Positions 8,669 through 17,020 of a stretch of 64,000 nucleotides of DNA are shown in pieces; within the stretch, counting starts at the first letter, position 1, and the number at the start of each line of letters is the position of its first letter. A program made the position numbers and the translations under genes. The stretch is from an uncultured Oscillibacter sp. (GTDB lineage Bacteria > Bacillota > Clostridia > Oscillospirales > Oscillospiraceae), in assembly GCA_910583785.1 (NCBI GenBank), contig CAJTZK010000005.1:123901-187900 (forward strand), read 5' to 3'. The notes below the pieces were generated by a model. The model made no database searches, was not told the DNA's origin, and was given only the letters and a program-made list of their open reading frames with translations.

Positions 8669-10831
8669 ATGGAACCCATCATCACCCAGCTGGCCCAGGA
8701 GCTGGACCAGAACCCGCAGTATGTTGCCAATGTCGTCCAGCTTCTGGACGAGGGCAACACCATCCCCTTCATCGCCCGCTACCGCAAGGAGCACCACGGA
8801 GCCATGGACGACACCACCCTCCGCAATCTGGAGGAGCGGCTCCAATACCTCCGGGGCCTCCAGGAGCGGCGGGAGGCGGTGAAAAAATCCATCGACGAGC
8901 AGGGCAGGCTCACCGAAGAGCTCGCCCAGGCCATCGACGCCGCCGCCACCCTGGCGGAGGTGGAGGACCTGTACCGCCCCTATAAGCAAAAGCGCCGCAC
9001 CCGGGCTGCCATGGCCCGGGAGAAGGGCCTCCAGCCCCTGGCGGAGCTCCTCTTCGCCCAGGGGCCGGACTGCCCGGACCCGGCGGAGGAAGCCGCCAGG
9101 TATATCGACCCCGAAAAGGGCGTAGAGACGGCGGAGGACGCCCTGGCGGGGGCCTCCGACATCGTGGCGGAGCTGCTCAGCGACGACGCGGAGCTGCGCA
9201 AGGCCCTCCGGGCGCTGCTGGCGAAAAACGGAACCCTCCGCAGCGAGGCCGCCGTGGAGGAGGACACGGTCTACCGGCTCTATTACGACTTCACCCAGCC
9301 CCTTTCCCGGATGCAGGGCCACCAGGTCCTGGCCATCAACCGGGGGGAGAAGGAGGAGAAGCTGAAGGTTTCCGTCCGGCTGGACCGGGAGCTGGCCCTG
9401 CGGACCCTGCGCCGCCGGGTGGTCATGCCGGGAAGCCGGGCCATGGAGTTTGTCAAGGCCGCGGCGGAGGACGCCTACGACCGCCTGATCTTCCCCTCCC
9501 TGGAGCGGGAGGCCCGCTCCGCCCTGACGGAGGAGGCCGGCGAAGGGGCCGTGGGCCAGTTTGCCCTGAATTTAAAGCCCCTTTTGATGCAGCCCCCGGT
9601 GAAGGGCAAGGTGACCATGGGCCTGGACCCGGGCTACCGCATGGGCTGCAAGGTGGCGGTGGTGGACGGCACGGGGAAGGTGCTGGACACCGCCGTGGTA
9701 TACCCCACCTACAACGAGCGGAAAAAGGCCGAGGCCATCGCCCTGCTGTCCCGGCTCATCCAAAAGCACGGCGTGGAGCACATCGCCATCGGCAACGGCA
9801 CCGCCAGCCGGGAGACGGAGCAGATGGCCGTGGAGCTCATCCGGCAGGTGGGCGCCGCCGGGGCCCAGGTCCGCTACATGATTGTCTCCGAGGCCGGGGC
9901 CTCTGTTTACTCCGCAAGCGAGCTTGCGGCGGCGGAGTTCCCGGAGTACGACGTGAACCTCCGCTCCGCCGTGTCCATCGCCCGGCGGCTCCAGGACCCT
10001 CTGGCGGAGCTGGTGAAAATCGACCCCAAGTCCATCGGCGTGGGGCAGTACCAGCACGACTGCCCGCCCAAGCGGCTGGACGAGGCGCTGAACGGCGTGG
10101 TGGAGGACTGCGTCAACGCCGTGGGGGTGGATGTGAACACCGCGTCCCCCTCCCTCCTCCAGCGGGTCTCCGGACTGACGGCGGCCACGGCGAGGAACAT
10201 CGTGGCCTACCGGGAGGAAAACGGCCCCTTCACCGCCCGGAAGCAGCTCTTAAAGGTCCCCAAGCTGGGGCCCAAGGCCTTCCAGCAGTGCGCGGGCTTC
10301 CTCCGGGTGCCGGAGAGCGCCTCCGTGCTGGACAACACCGCCGTCCACCCGGAGAGTTATCCGGCGGCGGAGAAGCTGCTGGCCCTGACGGGCCATTCCC
10401 TGGCGGACGTGAAGGCGGGGAAGCTCCAAAACCTCCCCGCCCAGGTAGCCGCCTACGGCGAGGAAAAGGCCGCGGAGGACGCGGGGGTGGGCGTGCCCAC
10501 CCTGCGGGACGTGGTGGCGGAGCTGATGAAGCCGGGCCGGGACATCCGGGACGATCTGCCAAAGCCGGTGCTGCGGACGGACGTGCTGGAGATGAAGGAC
10601 TTGAAGCCCGGCATGATGTTAACGGGGACGGTGCGCAACGTCATCGACTTCGGCGCCTTCGTGGACATCGGCGTCCATCAGGACGGGCTGGTCCACATCT
10701 CCCAGGTGGCGGACCGCCGGGTGAAGCACCCCTCGGAGGTGGTGTCCGTGGGGGACGTGGTAAAGGTGAAGGTGCTGGAGGTGGACGAGAAGAAAAAGCG
10801 GATCTCCCTCTCCATGAAGCAGGCGAAATAA
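8669..10831 (+). CDS. tex: Tex family RNA-binding transcription accessory protein
   Basis: 720 residues, the standard length. Order of parts: N-terminal helical Tex domain ('NVVQLLDEGNTIPFIARYRKE'), YqgF/RNase H-like domain ('GLDPGYRMGCKVAVVDGTGK'), paired helix-hairpin-helix ('DVNTASPSLLQRVSGL', 'KVPKLGPKAFQQCAGFLRV'), and a C-terminal S1 RNA-binding domain ('GMMLTGTVRNVIDFGAFVDI' through 'HISQVADRRVKHP'). Tex proteins bind RNA polymerase and nucleic acid and affect transcription; the exact role in Clostridia is unsettled. AAAGGAGG is 6 bases before the ATG. Confidence 0.96.
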   Translation: MEPIITQLAQELDQNPQYVANVVQLLDEGNTIPFIARYRKEHHGAMDDTTLRNLEERLQYLRGLQERREAVKKSIDEQGRLTEELAQAIDAAATLAEVEDLYRPYKQKRRTRAAMAREKGLQPLAELLFAQGPDCPDPAEEAARYIDPEKGVETAEDALAGASDIVAELLSDDAELRKALRALLAKNGTLRSEAAVEEDTVYRLYYDFTQPLSRMQGHQVLAINRGEKEEKLKVSVRLDRELALRTLRRRVVMPGSRAMEFVKAAAEDAYDRLIFPSLEREARSALTEEAGEGAVGQFALNLKPLLMQPPVKGKVTMGLDPGYRMGCKVAVVDGTGKVLDTAVVYPTYNERKKAEAIALLSRLIQKHGVEHIAIGNGTASRETEQMAVELIRQVGAAGAQVRYMIVSEAGASVYSASELAAAEFPEYDVNLRSAVSIARRLQDPLAELVKIDPKSIGVGQYQHDCPPKRLDEALNGVVEDCVNAVGVDVNTASPSLLQRVSGLTAATARNIVAYREENGPFTARKQLLKVPKLGPKAFQQCAGFLRVPESASVLDNTAVHPESYPAAEKLLALTGHSLADVKAGKLQNLPAQVAAYGEEKAAEDAGVGVPTLRDVVAELMKPGRDIRDDLPKPVLRTDVLEMKDLKPGMMLTGTVRNVIDFGAFVDIGVHQDGLVHISQVADRRVKHPSEVVSVGDVVKVKVLEVDEKKKRISLSMKQAK

Positions 10832-10832
10832 C

Positions 10833-10860
10833 AAAAAAAGGCCCCTCCGGGCCTTTTTTT
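10833..10860. terminator. Bidirectional terminator between tex and the ferredoxin gene
   Basis: A7-GGCCC-CTCC-GGGCC-T7: a 5-bp GC stem extended by A/T pairs, symmetrical, so it can stop tex (rightward) and the ferredoxin gene (leftward, which ends at 10867). Confidence 0.85.
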
Positions 10861-10866
10861 GCGCGC

Positions 10867-11049
10867 TCATCCCTCCACCCGGATGGCGTTTACCGGGCAG
10901 CCGTTGGCGGCGTCCCGGACCCGGGGGCTCTTCCCCTCCGGCTGAGCAACGACGGTGGAGGCGCTTCCCACAACCCGGAAGACCTCCGGCGCGGCATAAG
11001 CGCACATGCCGCAGGCGATGCAGCGTTTTTCGTCCACAGTGACGGTCAT
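10867..11049 (-). CDS. Small monocluster [4Fe-4S] ferredoxin
   Basis: 60 residues. C10, C13 and C16 (CIACGMC) plus C51 followed by Pro form a single [4Fe-4S] site, as in Thermotoga/Clostridium-type monocluster ferredoxins. The extra Cys pair that forms a disulfide in some relatives is absent (Ala at that place). It carries low-potential electrons in the cytoplasm; no redox partner is adjacent. ATG at 11049 is chosen because AAGGAGG lies 8 bases upstream; a longer in-frame reading to 11148 would include the promoter. Divergent from the phosphodiester glycosidase gene. Confidence 0.9.
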   Translation of the reverse strand: MTVTVDEKRCIACGMCAYAAPEVFRVVGSASTVVAQPEGKSPRVRDAANGCPVNAIRVEG

Positions 11050-11080
11050 ATGACAGACCTCCTTGCCATGTGCTTTCTCC

Positions 11081-11109
11081 ATCATAACGCCGGCGGGGCG
11101 GTTTGTCCA
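11081..11109 (-). promoter_or_regulatory. Promoter of the ferredoxin gene
   Basis: Minus strand TGGACA (11104-11109), 17 bases, TATGAT (11081-11086), giving a leader of about 25 bases. Confidence 0.75.
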
Positions 11110-11157
11110 GCCTGGAAAATCCCGGGGAAACCGTCGGATTTTGTTCACGGATTGTCA

Positions 11158-11186
11158 TTTACTTCCCTCCCGGTTTGTGGTATGAT
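11158..11186 (+). promoter_or_regulatory. Promoter of the SLH phosphodiester glycosidase gene
   Basis: TTTACT (11158-11163), 17 bases, TATGAT (11181-11186). Confidence 0.7.
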
Positions 11187-11227
11187 GGAAGCCGTTCAAC
11201 GACCCTGGACAAGTATGGAGGAACCCT

Positions 11228-14200
11228 ATGAAACGAATTTTTCCCAGAGCGCTTTCCCTGCTGCTGGCCCTCTCCCTGCTGGCGTCCCTGGCGGTTCCCG
11301 CCGCCCTGGCCTCGGAGGCCATGGGGGACGGCCTCACCGCTACGGACACCCTGCTGAACCGGGAGACCCAGCTCTCCACCAACGTCTTCTGGAGCACCAT
11401 CAGCTCCGATTACCGGACGGAGAACCTGATTACATACACCCCCAACGCCAGCGTGACCCCCATCGTCACCTACGGCGGGGCCCTGACGGACCGGAGCTCC
11501 GTCTCCAACACCGCCAAGGCCCTGGAGGAACAGGGCTACCGGGTGGTAGCGGGCATCAACGGGGATTTTTACAACGTGAACAACGGCCTGCCCATCGGCG
11601 TCGTGGTCACCCAGGGGCGGCTCCGCTCCAGCGACGGGGGCTATCACGCCATCGGCTTCCGCGCCGACGGCACCGCCATCCTGGGCAAGCCCGCCATCAC
11701 CATGAGCGTCCGCTACACCGCCCAGGACGGCGCCGGCGAGCCCCTCTATAGCGAGGCGGGAGAGCCGTTGTATGACGAGCTGGGGAACCCCCTCACCAGC
11801 GGCACGGGCCAGGCGGCAGAGAAAACCCTGTGGCCCGCCGCCCTCAACAAGGCCCGGACGGAGTCCGGCATCTACCTCTATACCTACGACTTCAACGCCT
11901 CCCACACCACCGGCGCCACCCAGCCCGGCGTGGACGTGGTCTGCACCATTCAAGAGGGAAACCTGGCCCTGGGCGGAACCACCTTCCTAAAGGTGGAGCG
12001 CATCGCCGAGACGGAGAAGGAGCCAACGCCCCTGGGGCCCACCCATGTGGTCCTCAGCGCCAACGCAAAGGCGGGGGAGGAAACCCTGAACGCCCTCCGC
12101 TCTATCCCCGTGGGGACGGTGCTCACCCTGGCCCTTACCCCCGCCGACCCCGGCTGGAACGACGTGCAGTACGCCGCCGGGGCCCTCTACTCCCTGGTGG
12201 AGAACGGGGCCGCGGCCTCGGGCCTTCCCACCGGGGCGGCCCCCCGGACCGCCGTGGGCCAGCGCTACGACGGCAGCCTCGTCTTCTACACCATCGACGG
12301 CCGGAAGTCCGGCCACTCCATCGGCGCGACGATGGACCAGGTGGCCCGGCGGCTCATCGAGCTGGGCTGCGTCACGGCCCTGGGCCTGGACGGCGGCGGC
12401 TCCACCACCCTGGCCGTCACGAAGCCCACGGACACCGCGGCGGAGCGGATCAACCAGCCCTCCGACCGGGTGGAGCGCTCCGTGTCCAACCAGATTTTCC
12501 TGGTGGCCTCCAACCAGCCCACCGGGCAGCTGAGCCACTTCTACGTCAGCGCCGACAACGCCTATGTCCTGGCGGGCAGCAGCGCGGAGATCTCCGCCGC
12601 CGCCGTGGACACCAACTTCATCCCCATGAACGAGCGCTATGACCTCACCGCCTCCGCCGGCACCCTGTCGGGGAACATCCTCACCACCCCCCTGGAGGGC
12701 GGGGACATTACCGTCACCGCCCAGGGCGGCGGCGGGCAGGGCTCCACCGTGGTCCACGCCGTCACCGCGCCGGACGGCCTGGCGGTGCGGAACGCCGACA
12801 ACACCATTATCACGGAGCTCAGCGCCTCCCCTGGCACGGCGGTCCAGCTCCACGGTTCCGCCGCATACAAGCATCTGCCCCTCAAGGCGGACCCGGCGGC
12901 CTTCACCTGGGCCCTGGAGGGGGATATCGGGACCATTGACGAAACGGGCCTCTTTACGGCCACGGCCCTGGGGACGGGGAAAATCACCGTCTCCGCCGGG
13001 ACCCAGAGCGCCAGCATCGACGTCACCGTCTCCACCCAGCACCTGGAAACCCTGGAGGACTTCGAGGGCGAGACGACCATCTTCCGGGGCTCCGGGGAAC
13101 GGGCCTCCTTCAGCCTGAACCGGGACGGGAACTACGTCCGCTTCGGCAAGGCCTCCGGCAAGCTGGACTATGACCTCACCGAGGGTCCCGCCCGCTGGAA
13201 CGCCACCGTCCAGCCCGCCGTGGTGAACGCCCCCTACACGGGGCTGAACCTCTGGGTGGACAGCAACGGCTCCCATAACACCCTGTCCCTCCTCTACAGC
13301 GTAGGCGGGGAGGAAACCCAGGTCCTGCCCCTGGCCACCCTGGACGTCTCCGGCTGGAAGCAGGTGTCCGTCAACGATCTGCCGGCGGGCATCACCATCC
13401 GGGGCCTGGAGGTCAGCGGCACGGGCGCCGGGACCATCTACCTGGACCAGATCACCGCCACCTTTGACGCCACGGTGGACAACACCGCCCCCGTCATCAC
13501 GGCGGAGCTGGACCCGGAGAGCTGGACCGTCTCCGGCTCCGTCTCCGACGGCGTGGACGGCATCCTCCCGGCGGGGCGCGTGGCCATCACCTGCGGCGGC
13601 GTCCCCCTGGACGGCGGGTACGACCCCGCTACGGGACGCTTCACCGTCAGCCTCCCCAGCCCCGGGGAGAGCCAGGGGCTGGGCCGGGTCACGGTTACCG
13701 CCCGGGATTACTCCGGCAACATCGGACGCGGCTCCGTGGAAATTCCGGCCCAGGGCGTGGAGCACAGGTTCACGGACACGGCGGACTACTGGGGAGCGGA
13801 CTACTGCGACTTCCTCTATAATCAAGGCATCTCCGGGGGCTATGACGACGGCACCTTCCGGCCTGACGGCCTGCTGACCCGGCTGGACTTCTCCGTCATG
13901 CTCTACAACGCCCTGAAGCTGGACCCGGCGAAGTACGCGGAGGTGGCCCTGCCCTTCGCGGACCTGGACCAGATTCCGGAGCAGGCCCTCCCCGCCGTCC
14001 GGGCGCTGTACCGGGAGGGCGTGGTCACCGGAACCGCCGGGAAGGACGGCAAGCTCTTCTTCAACCCCGCCGGGAGCCTGACGAGGGCCCAGGCGTCGGC
14101 CATGATCGGCCGGAGCCAGGAGAAGGGCTACGCCCTGGCGGAGCTGACCTTTGCCGACGCGGCCCAGATTCCCGGGTACGCCTCCTTCTACATCCGTACC

Positions 14201-14305
14201 ATGGTCTCCCAGGGGATTCTCAGCGGCTATGACGACGGCACCTTCCGGCCCCAGGCCAGCATCACCCGGGGCCAGATGGCGAAGATTCTCTACACCATGC
14301 TGTGA
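11228..14305 (+). CDS. SLH-anchored phosphodiester glycosidase (NAGPA domain) family protein
   Basis: 1025 residues. Signal peptide (MKRIFPRALSLLLALSLLA, cleavage near 'ALAS'). Residues ~60-430 form a phosphodiester glycosidase/NAGPA-type domain: 'VVAGINGDFYNVNNGLPIGVVV' contains the family's NGDFY pattern and 'ALGLDGGGSTTLAV' its DGGGS loop. Next come a Big2-like Ig domain (~435-615), a possible carbohydrate-binding jelly roll (~615-755), another Ig-like segment, and three SLH repeats in the last ~175 residues ('GISGGYDDGTFRPDGLLTR', 'FFNPAGSLTRAQAS', 'GILSGYDDGTFRPQASITR'). Family members uncover or cleave sugar phosphodiesters; a role on wall teichoic-type polymers is plausible but inferred. 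Own promoter and terminator. Confidence 0.9.
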   Translation: MKRIFPRALSLLLALSLLASLAVPAALASEAMGDGLTATDTLLNRETQLSTNVFWSTISSDYRTENLITYTPNASVTPIVTYGGALTDRSSVSNTAKALEEQGYRVVAGINGDFYNVNNGLPIGVVVTQGRLRSSDGGYHAIGFRADGTAILGKPAITMSVRYTAQDGAGEPLYSEAGEPLYDELGNPLTSGTGQAAEKTLWPAALNKARTESGIYLYTYDFNASHTTGATQPGVDVVCTIQEGNLALGGTTFLKVERIAETEKEPTPLGPTHVVLSANAKAGEETLNALRSIPVGTVLTLALTPADPGWNDVQYAAGALYSLVENGAAASGLPTGAAPRTAVGQRYDGSLVFYTIDGRKSGHSIGATMDQVARRLIELGCVTALGLDGGGSTTLAVTKPTDTAAERINQPSDRVERSVSNQIFLVASNQPTGQLSHFYVSADNAYVLAGSSAEISAAAVDTNFIPMNERYDLTASAGTLSGNILTTPLEGGDITVTAQGGGGQGSTVVHAVTAPDGLAVRNADNTIITELSASPGTAVQLHGSAAYKHLPLKADPAAFTWALEGDIGTIDETGLFTATALGTGKITVSAGTQSASIDVTVSTQHLETLEDFEGETTIFRGSGERASFSLNRDGNYVRFGKASGKLDYDLTEGPARWNATVQPAVVNAPYTGLNLWVDSNGSHNTLSLLYSVGGEETQVLPLATLDVSGWKQVSVNDLPAGITIRGLEVSGTGAGTIYLDQITATFDATVDNTAPVITAELDPESWTVSGSVSDGVDGILPAGRVAITCGGVPLDGGYDPATGRFTVSLPSPGESQGLGRVTVTARDYSGNIGRGSVEIPAQGVEHRFTDTADYWGADYCDFLYNQGISGGYDDGTFRPDGLLTRLDFSVMLYNALKLDPAKYAEVALPFADLDQIPEQALPAVRALYREGVVTGTAGKDGKLFFNPAGSLTRAQASAMIGRSQEKGYALAELTFADAAQIPGYASFYIRTMVSQGILSGYDDGTFRPQASITRGQMAKILYTML

Positions 14306-14315
14306 GCAAATGAAT

Positions 14316-14358
14316 AAGCAAGGCCCGGCGCGAGAAGCACCGGGCCTTGCTTTTGCTT
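14316..14358 (+). terminator. Terminator of the SLH phosphodiester glycosidase gene
   Basis: GCAAGGCCCGG (14318-14328) pairs with CCGGGCCTTGC (14340-14350), then TTTTGCTT. Confidence 0.85.
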
Positions 14359-14359
14359 G

Positions 14360-14580
14360 TCAAAAACCAGGAGGCTGGTTCAACGGGAAGGAAGGGTTTC
14401 CCGTACTATTCAAATCAACAAGTTTCAGGACTTCCCACGGGTCCTGAAAACTTACTCAGGCTGGCGAAAAGTTATCGTTTCGCCAGCCTGAACGCAGAAA
14501 CCGCCACCCCGCAGGTGACGGTTTCTGTTTTGAAACCCTAAACCAACAAGGACCAGCCAGATTGCCGCGGCATTCTTGCG
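14360..14580 (-). ncRNA. Candidate structured noncoding RNA: five consecutive hairpins
   Basis: Between two convergent genes, 14365-14527 is almost fully taken up by perfect or near-perfect inverted repeats. H1 AACCAG/CTGGTT (14365-14380); H2 CGGGAA/TTCCCG (14384-14403); H3 AAGTTTCAGGAC pairing with GTCCTGAAAACTT (14420-14453, one bulge); H4 a 13-bp perfect stem (14457-14469 with 14478-14490); H5 CAGAAACCG/CGGTTTCTG (14495-14527) with an inner CACC/GGTG. The strand is inferred from a TTGGCA-17-TATCAT promoter just right of it on the minus strand; on that strand the last hairpin is followed by TTTTT. I do not recognise it as 6S, SRP, tmRNA or RNase P RNA. No ORF of note crosses it. Confidence 0.5.
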
Positions 14581-14585
14581 TCCTC

Positions 14586-14614
14586 ATGATAGCAAACTTT
14601 CGCCGTCCTGCCAA
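14586..14614 (-). promoter_or_regulatory. Putative promoter of the five-hairpin RNA
   Basis: Minus strand TTGGCA (14609-14614), 17 bases, TATCAT (14586-14591), lying immediately beyond the recR stop codon. A transcript would start near 14579 and run into the hairpin array. Confidence 0.55.
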
Positions 14615-14615
14615 G

Positions 14616-15215
14616 TCAGATCTCCCGCCGCCCCTCCAGGGCCCGGGTCAGGGTGGCCTCGTCGGCAAACTCCAAATGCCCTCCCACGGGGATGCCATAG
14701 GCCAGCCGCGTCACCCGGACGCCGAAGGGCTTTAAGAGCCGGGCGATGTACATGGCGGTGGCCTCCCCCTCGGTGTCGGGGTTGGTGGCCATGATGACCT
14801 CCTGGATTTCCCCCTTGGCGACCCGCTCCAGCAGGGGCTTAATGGCCAAATCGTCGGGCCCCACCCGGTTCATGGGGGAGATGACGCCGTGGAGCACGTG
14901 GTAGTGGCCGCCGTACTCCCGGCTGCGCTCGATGGCGGCCACGTCCCGGGGATCCGCCACCACGCAGACGGTGGACCCGTCCCGCTTGGGGGAGGAACAG
15001 ATGGGGCACAGGCCGCCGCTGGTGAAGTTCTGGCACACGGGGCAGCAGGTGATGCTGCGCTTGGCATCCAGGATGGCGCCGGCGAAGGACTGCGCCTCGG
15101 CCTCCGGCAGGCCCAGGATGAAAAAGGCCAGCCGCTGGGCGGACTTGCCGCCGATGCCCGGGAGGCGGGCGAATTGTTCTACCAGCTTTTCAAGCGGGGG
15201 GGGGAAGTATTCCAT
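14616..15215 (-). CDS. recR: Recombination mediator protein RecR
   Basis: 199 residues, the family length. Helix-hairpin-helix 'LARLPGIGGKSAQRLAFFIL'-like start, a zinc finger with C57/C58, C61, C70 and C73, then a Toprim domain ('TVCVVADPRDVAAIERS', 'IMATNPDTEGEATAMYI'). With RecF/RecO it loads RecA at gaps. ATG at 15215 is preceded by AGGAG at 7 bases; a longer reading to 15290 runs into a repeat element. In many Firmicutes recR follows dnaX and an ybaB gene; here it stands alone behind a repeat-rich region. Confidence 0.96.
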   Translation of the reverse strand: MEYFPPPLEKLVEQFARLPGIGGKSAQRLAFFILGLPEAEAQSFAGAILDAKRSITCCPVCQNFTSGGLCPICSSPKRDGSTVCVVADPRDVAAIERSREYGGHYHVLHGVISPMNRVGPDDLAIKPLLERVAKGEIQEVIMATNPDTEGEATAMYIARLLKPFGVRVTRLAYGIPVGGHLEFADEATLTRALEGRREI

Positions 15216-15227
15216 AGGGGGGCTCCT

Positions 15228-15545
15228 GTTCTCGCCCTTCGGGCGGGGAAGAATGGATACCAGCGATGGCTGGTGCATTGCACCCCCCATTTTCTCGTTT
15301 TTTTGCCAGAAGAAAACGAGAAAACGGGCCGTGCACGGTCCAAAAGAGAAAAAGAAGTATGCGCCCTGCGGGGGGACGAGGGACGGGAGACGCGCAGGGC
15401 GTACCTCCGTTTTTTACGCAGGTCCCCAGCCCGCGGCGTAGCCTTAGCGGGGGTTTGGAGATCGCTGAATGGACCAGCTCCTCTTTCCGCTGCCGCTGCC
15501 CTGGCGGTAGAGGGGATGTGTCCGCCTTTTTTGATAGAACACCCT
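15228..15545 (+). repeat. Dispersed intergenic hairpin repeat, copy A
   Basis: Contains CTCGCCCTTCGGGCGGG, a short CAGC..GCTG hairpin, then a long A/T stem (TTTTCTCGTTTT with AAAACGAGAAAA near 15290-15334), the palindromic GGCCGTGCACGG, and a distal block 'GAATGGACCAGCTCCTCTTT' near 15467. The same order of blocks recurs at 45.0-45.6 kb (two copies, opposite orientations) and, rearranged, at 37.7 kb. No open frame is shared between copies, so it is a noncoding element. Confidence 0.75.
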
Positions 15546-15596
15546 GTGGGGCCTGACCCCCAGGTCAGGCCATTTCTCCAGGGATTACTGTTCTCC

Positions 15597-15728
15597 CGGT
15601 AGGCCGCCCGTGGGGGCGTCCCTATGGCCCACCCTTCTATCGGTAGGCCACCTGTGGGGGCGTCCCTATGGCCCACCCTTCTATCGGTAGACCACCCTGT
15701 AGGGGCGGACCTATGTGTCCGCCCGCTT
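15597..15728. repeat. Three tandem copies of a 44-bp repeat
   Basis: Units begin CGGTAGGCC at 15597, 15641 and 15685. The first two differ by few bases ('GTGGGGGCGTCCCTATGGCC' in both); the third ends in the variant GGGGCGGACCTATGTGTCC. Together with copy A this fills the 15216-15795 interval, which holds no gene. Confidence 0.85.
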
Positions 15729-15795
15729 CCGCTTTCTCTGCTTCCGCAGGGTATATAAATTTTGAGATAATATTTCCATAATGCTCCTCAAAACC

Positions 15796-15824
15796 TTGAC
15801 AAGGCAGACCATCCAGGATATAAC
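15796..15824 (+). promoter_or_regulatory. Promoter of the 84-residue protein gene
   Basis: TTGACA (15796-15801), 17 bases, TATAAC (15819-15824). Confidence 0.75.
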
Positions 15825-15874
15825 AATACCAATCGGTAAAAACCAAAAGGATATAACGGAAAGGAGCCGATTTC

Positions 15875-16129
15875 ATGGAAGGATTCCTCCGCGCCCTCTG
15901 CGAGTACGCCCAAGACCAGCGCGTGACGCCCTATCTGGAAACCTGGGAATACCGCCGGGCCACCTATGACCTGGAGGAGGACTGGACCGCCTTCCGCTCC
16001 ACACTGACGGCGGAGCAGGCCCGGATTCTGGACGCCCTCCTGAACCGGGAGCGGAACGCCGCCTGTCTGGAGGACCAGGCCATTTTCTCCTGCGGCCTCT
16101 CCATGGGAGTGGGCCTGGGGCGGTTTTAG
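15875..16129 (+). CDS. Small conserved-looking protein, DUF6809-like
   Basis: 84 residues, mostly helical, acidic. N-terminal half reads 'EYRRATYDLEEDWTAFRSTL', then 'LTAEQARILDALLNRERN', and the end 'AIFSCGLSMGVGLG' has the F..G...G pattern that closes DUF6809-type small proteins of Clostridia; that match is from memory and uncertain. No signal peptide or membrane helix. AAAGGAG lies 10 bases upstream of the ATG, and a good promoter precedes it, so it is a real gene. Its TAG (16127-16129) overlaps the rpe stop codon on the other strand. Confidence 0.75.
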   Translation: MEGFLRALCEYAQDQRVTPYLETWEYRRATYDLEEDWTAFRSTLTAEQARILDALLNRERNAACLEDQAIFSCGLSMGVGLGRF

Positions 16130-16773
16130 GCCCCCCGGAGTTCCGCGATCCGCGCCGGGATATCCGCCGCTTTGTAGACCGCGCTCCCCGCTACCAGCAC
16201 GTTGGCTCCCGCCTCGATGCAGGTCCGGCAGGTGTCCGGGGCCACGCCGCCGTCCACCTCCAGCTCGCAGGCCGGGTTCTTCCCGTCGATGAGCTTCCGC
16301 AGGGCGGCTACCTTGGGCATCATGTCCGCCATGAACTTCTGCCCGCCGAAGCCCGGCTCCACCGTCATGACCAAGATCAGCTCCACCTTCGTAAGGTACG
16401 GCAGGGCCGCCTCGGCGGGAGTCTTGGGCTTGAGCACGATCCCCGCCTTTTTCCCCTTGGCGTGGATTTTGTCAAGGGCGGCGTGGATGTTCTCCTCCGT
16501 GTCCGCCTCCACATGGACCGTCACCAGGTCCGCACCCGCGTCGCAGAACTGCTCTACGTAGCGCACGGGCTGGGTGATCATCAGGTGCACATCCAGGGGC
16601 AGGGCCGTGGTGGGCCGGATGGACTTCACCACCGGGACGCCGATGGTGATGTTGGGGACAAACACCCCGTCCATCACGTCTACATGGACGTAGTCGGCGG
16701 CGGCGATGCGTTGGATATCCCGTTCCAAGTTTGCGAAATCCGCGGAGAGGATGGATGGCGCAATTTTGATCAT
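16126..16773 (-). CDS. rpe: Ribulose-phosphate 3-epimerase
   Basis: 215 residues, the family length. Interconverts ribulose-5-phosphate and xylulose-5-phosphate in the pentose phosphate pathway. TIM-barrel motifs: 'APSILSADFANLERDI', metal-binding 'VHVDVMDGVFVPNIT', 'LDVHLMI', 'MTVEPGFGGQKFM' and 'LEVDGGV'. The ATG at 16773 is the natural start although the frame stays open for a further 445 codons upstream, an effect of high GC. In many Firmicutes rpe sits with rsgA and the stk/prpC kinase pair; none is adjacent here. A long structured leader precedes it. Confidence 0.96.
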   Translation of the reverse strand: MIKIAPSILSADFANLERDIQRIAAADYVHVDVMDGVFVPNITIGVPVVKSIRPTTALPLDVHLMITQPVRYVEQFCDAGADLVTVHVEADTEENIHAALDKIHAKGKKAGIVLKPKTPAEAALPYLTKVELILVMTVEPGFGGQKFMADMMPKVAALRKLIDGKNPACELEVDGGVAPDTCRTCIEAGANVLVAGSAVYKAADIPARIAELRGA

Positions 16774-17020
16774 GAAAAGCCCCTCTTTTCTGTCAGTCCG
16801 GCGGCGGGAAGGCCGGGACAGGGAGTCCGGCCCCGGTGGCGGGAGGACGGGGCGGCGCATAGGATAGCCTGAGCGGCCGAGACGCCCCCAACTCCGCGCA
16901 GCGTCCGCCCCTGGGTCCGGCACCGCCGCTTTTTTGAATATGGAGAGCCGGCCCGCCGGGCTTCCGCGCCCAGCGGGCTGGTTCTCCCCTAGTGTATCAA
17001 ATTCCCGGCCCAAAAGCAAC
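16774..17020 (-). promoter_or_regulatory. rpe promoter and long structured leader
   Basis: Minus strand TTGCTT (17015-17020), 17 bases, TACACT (16992-16997) would start a ~215-base leader. The leader contains an extended imperfect hairpin (GGAGAACCAGCCCGCTGGGC against its complement, about 16942-16988) and further GC-rich stems. It matches no riboswitch class I know. The region 16774-17145 has no gene; its right part is the 5' region of the flavoprotein gene. Confidence 0.4.
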
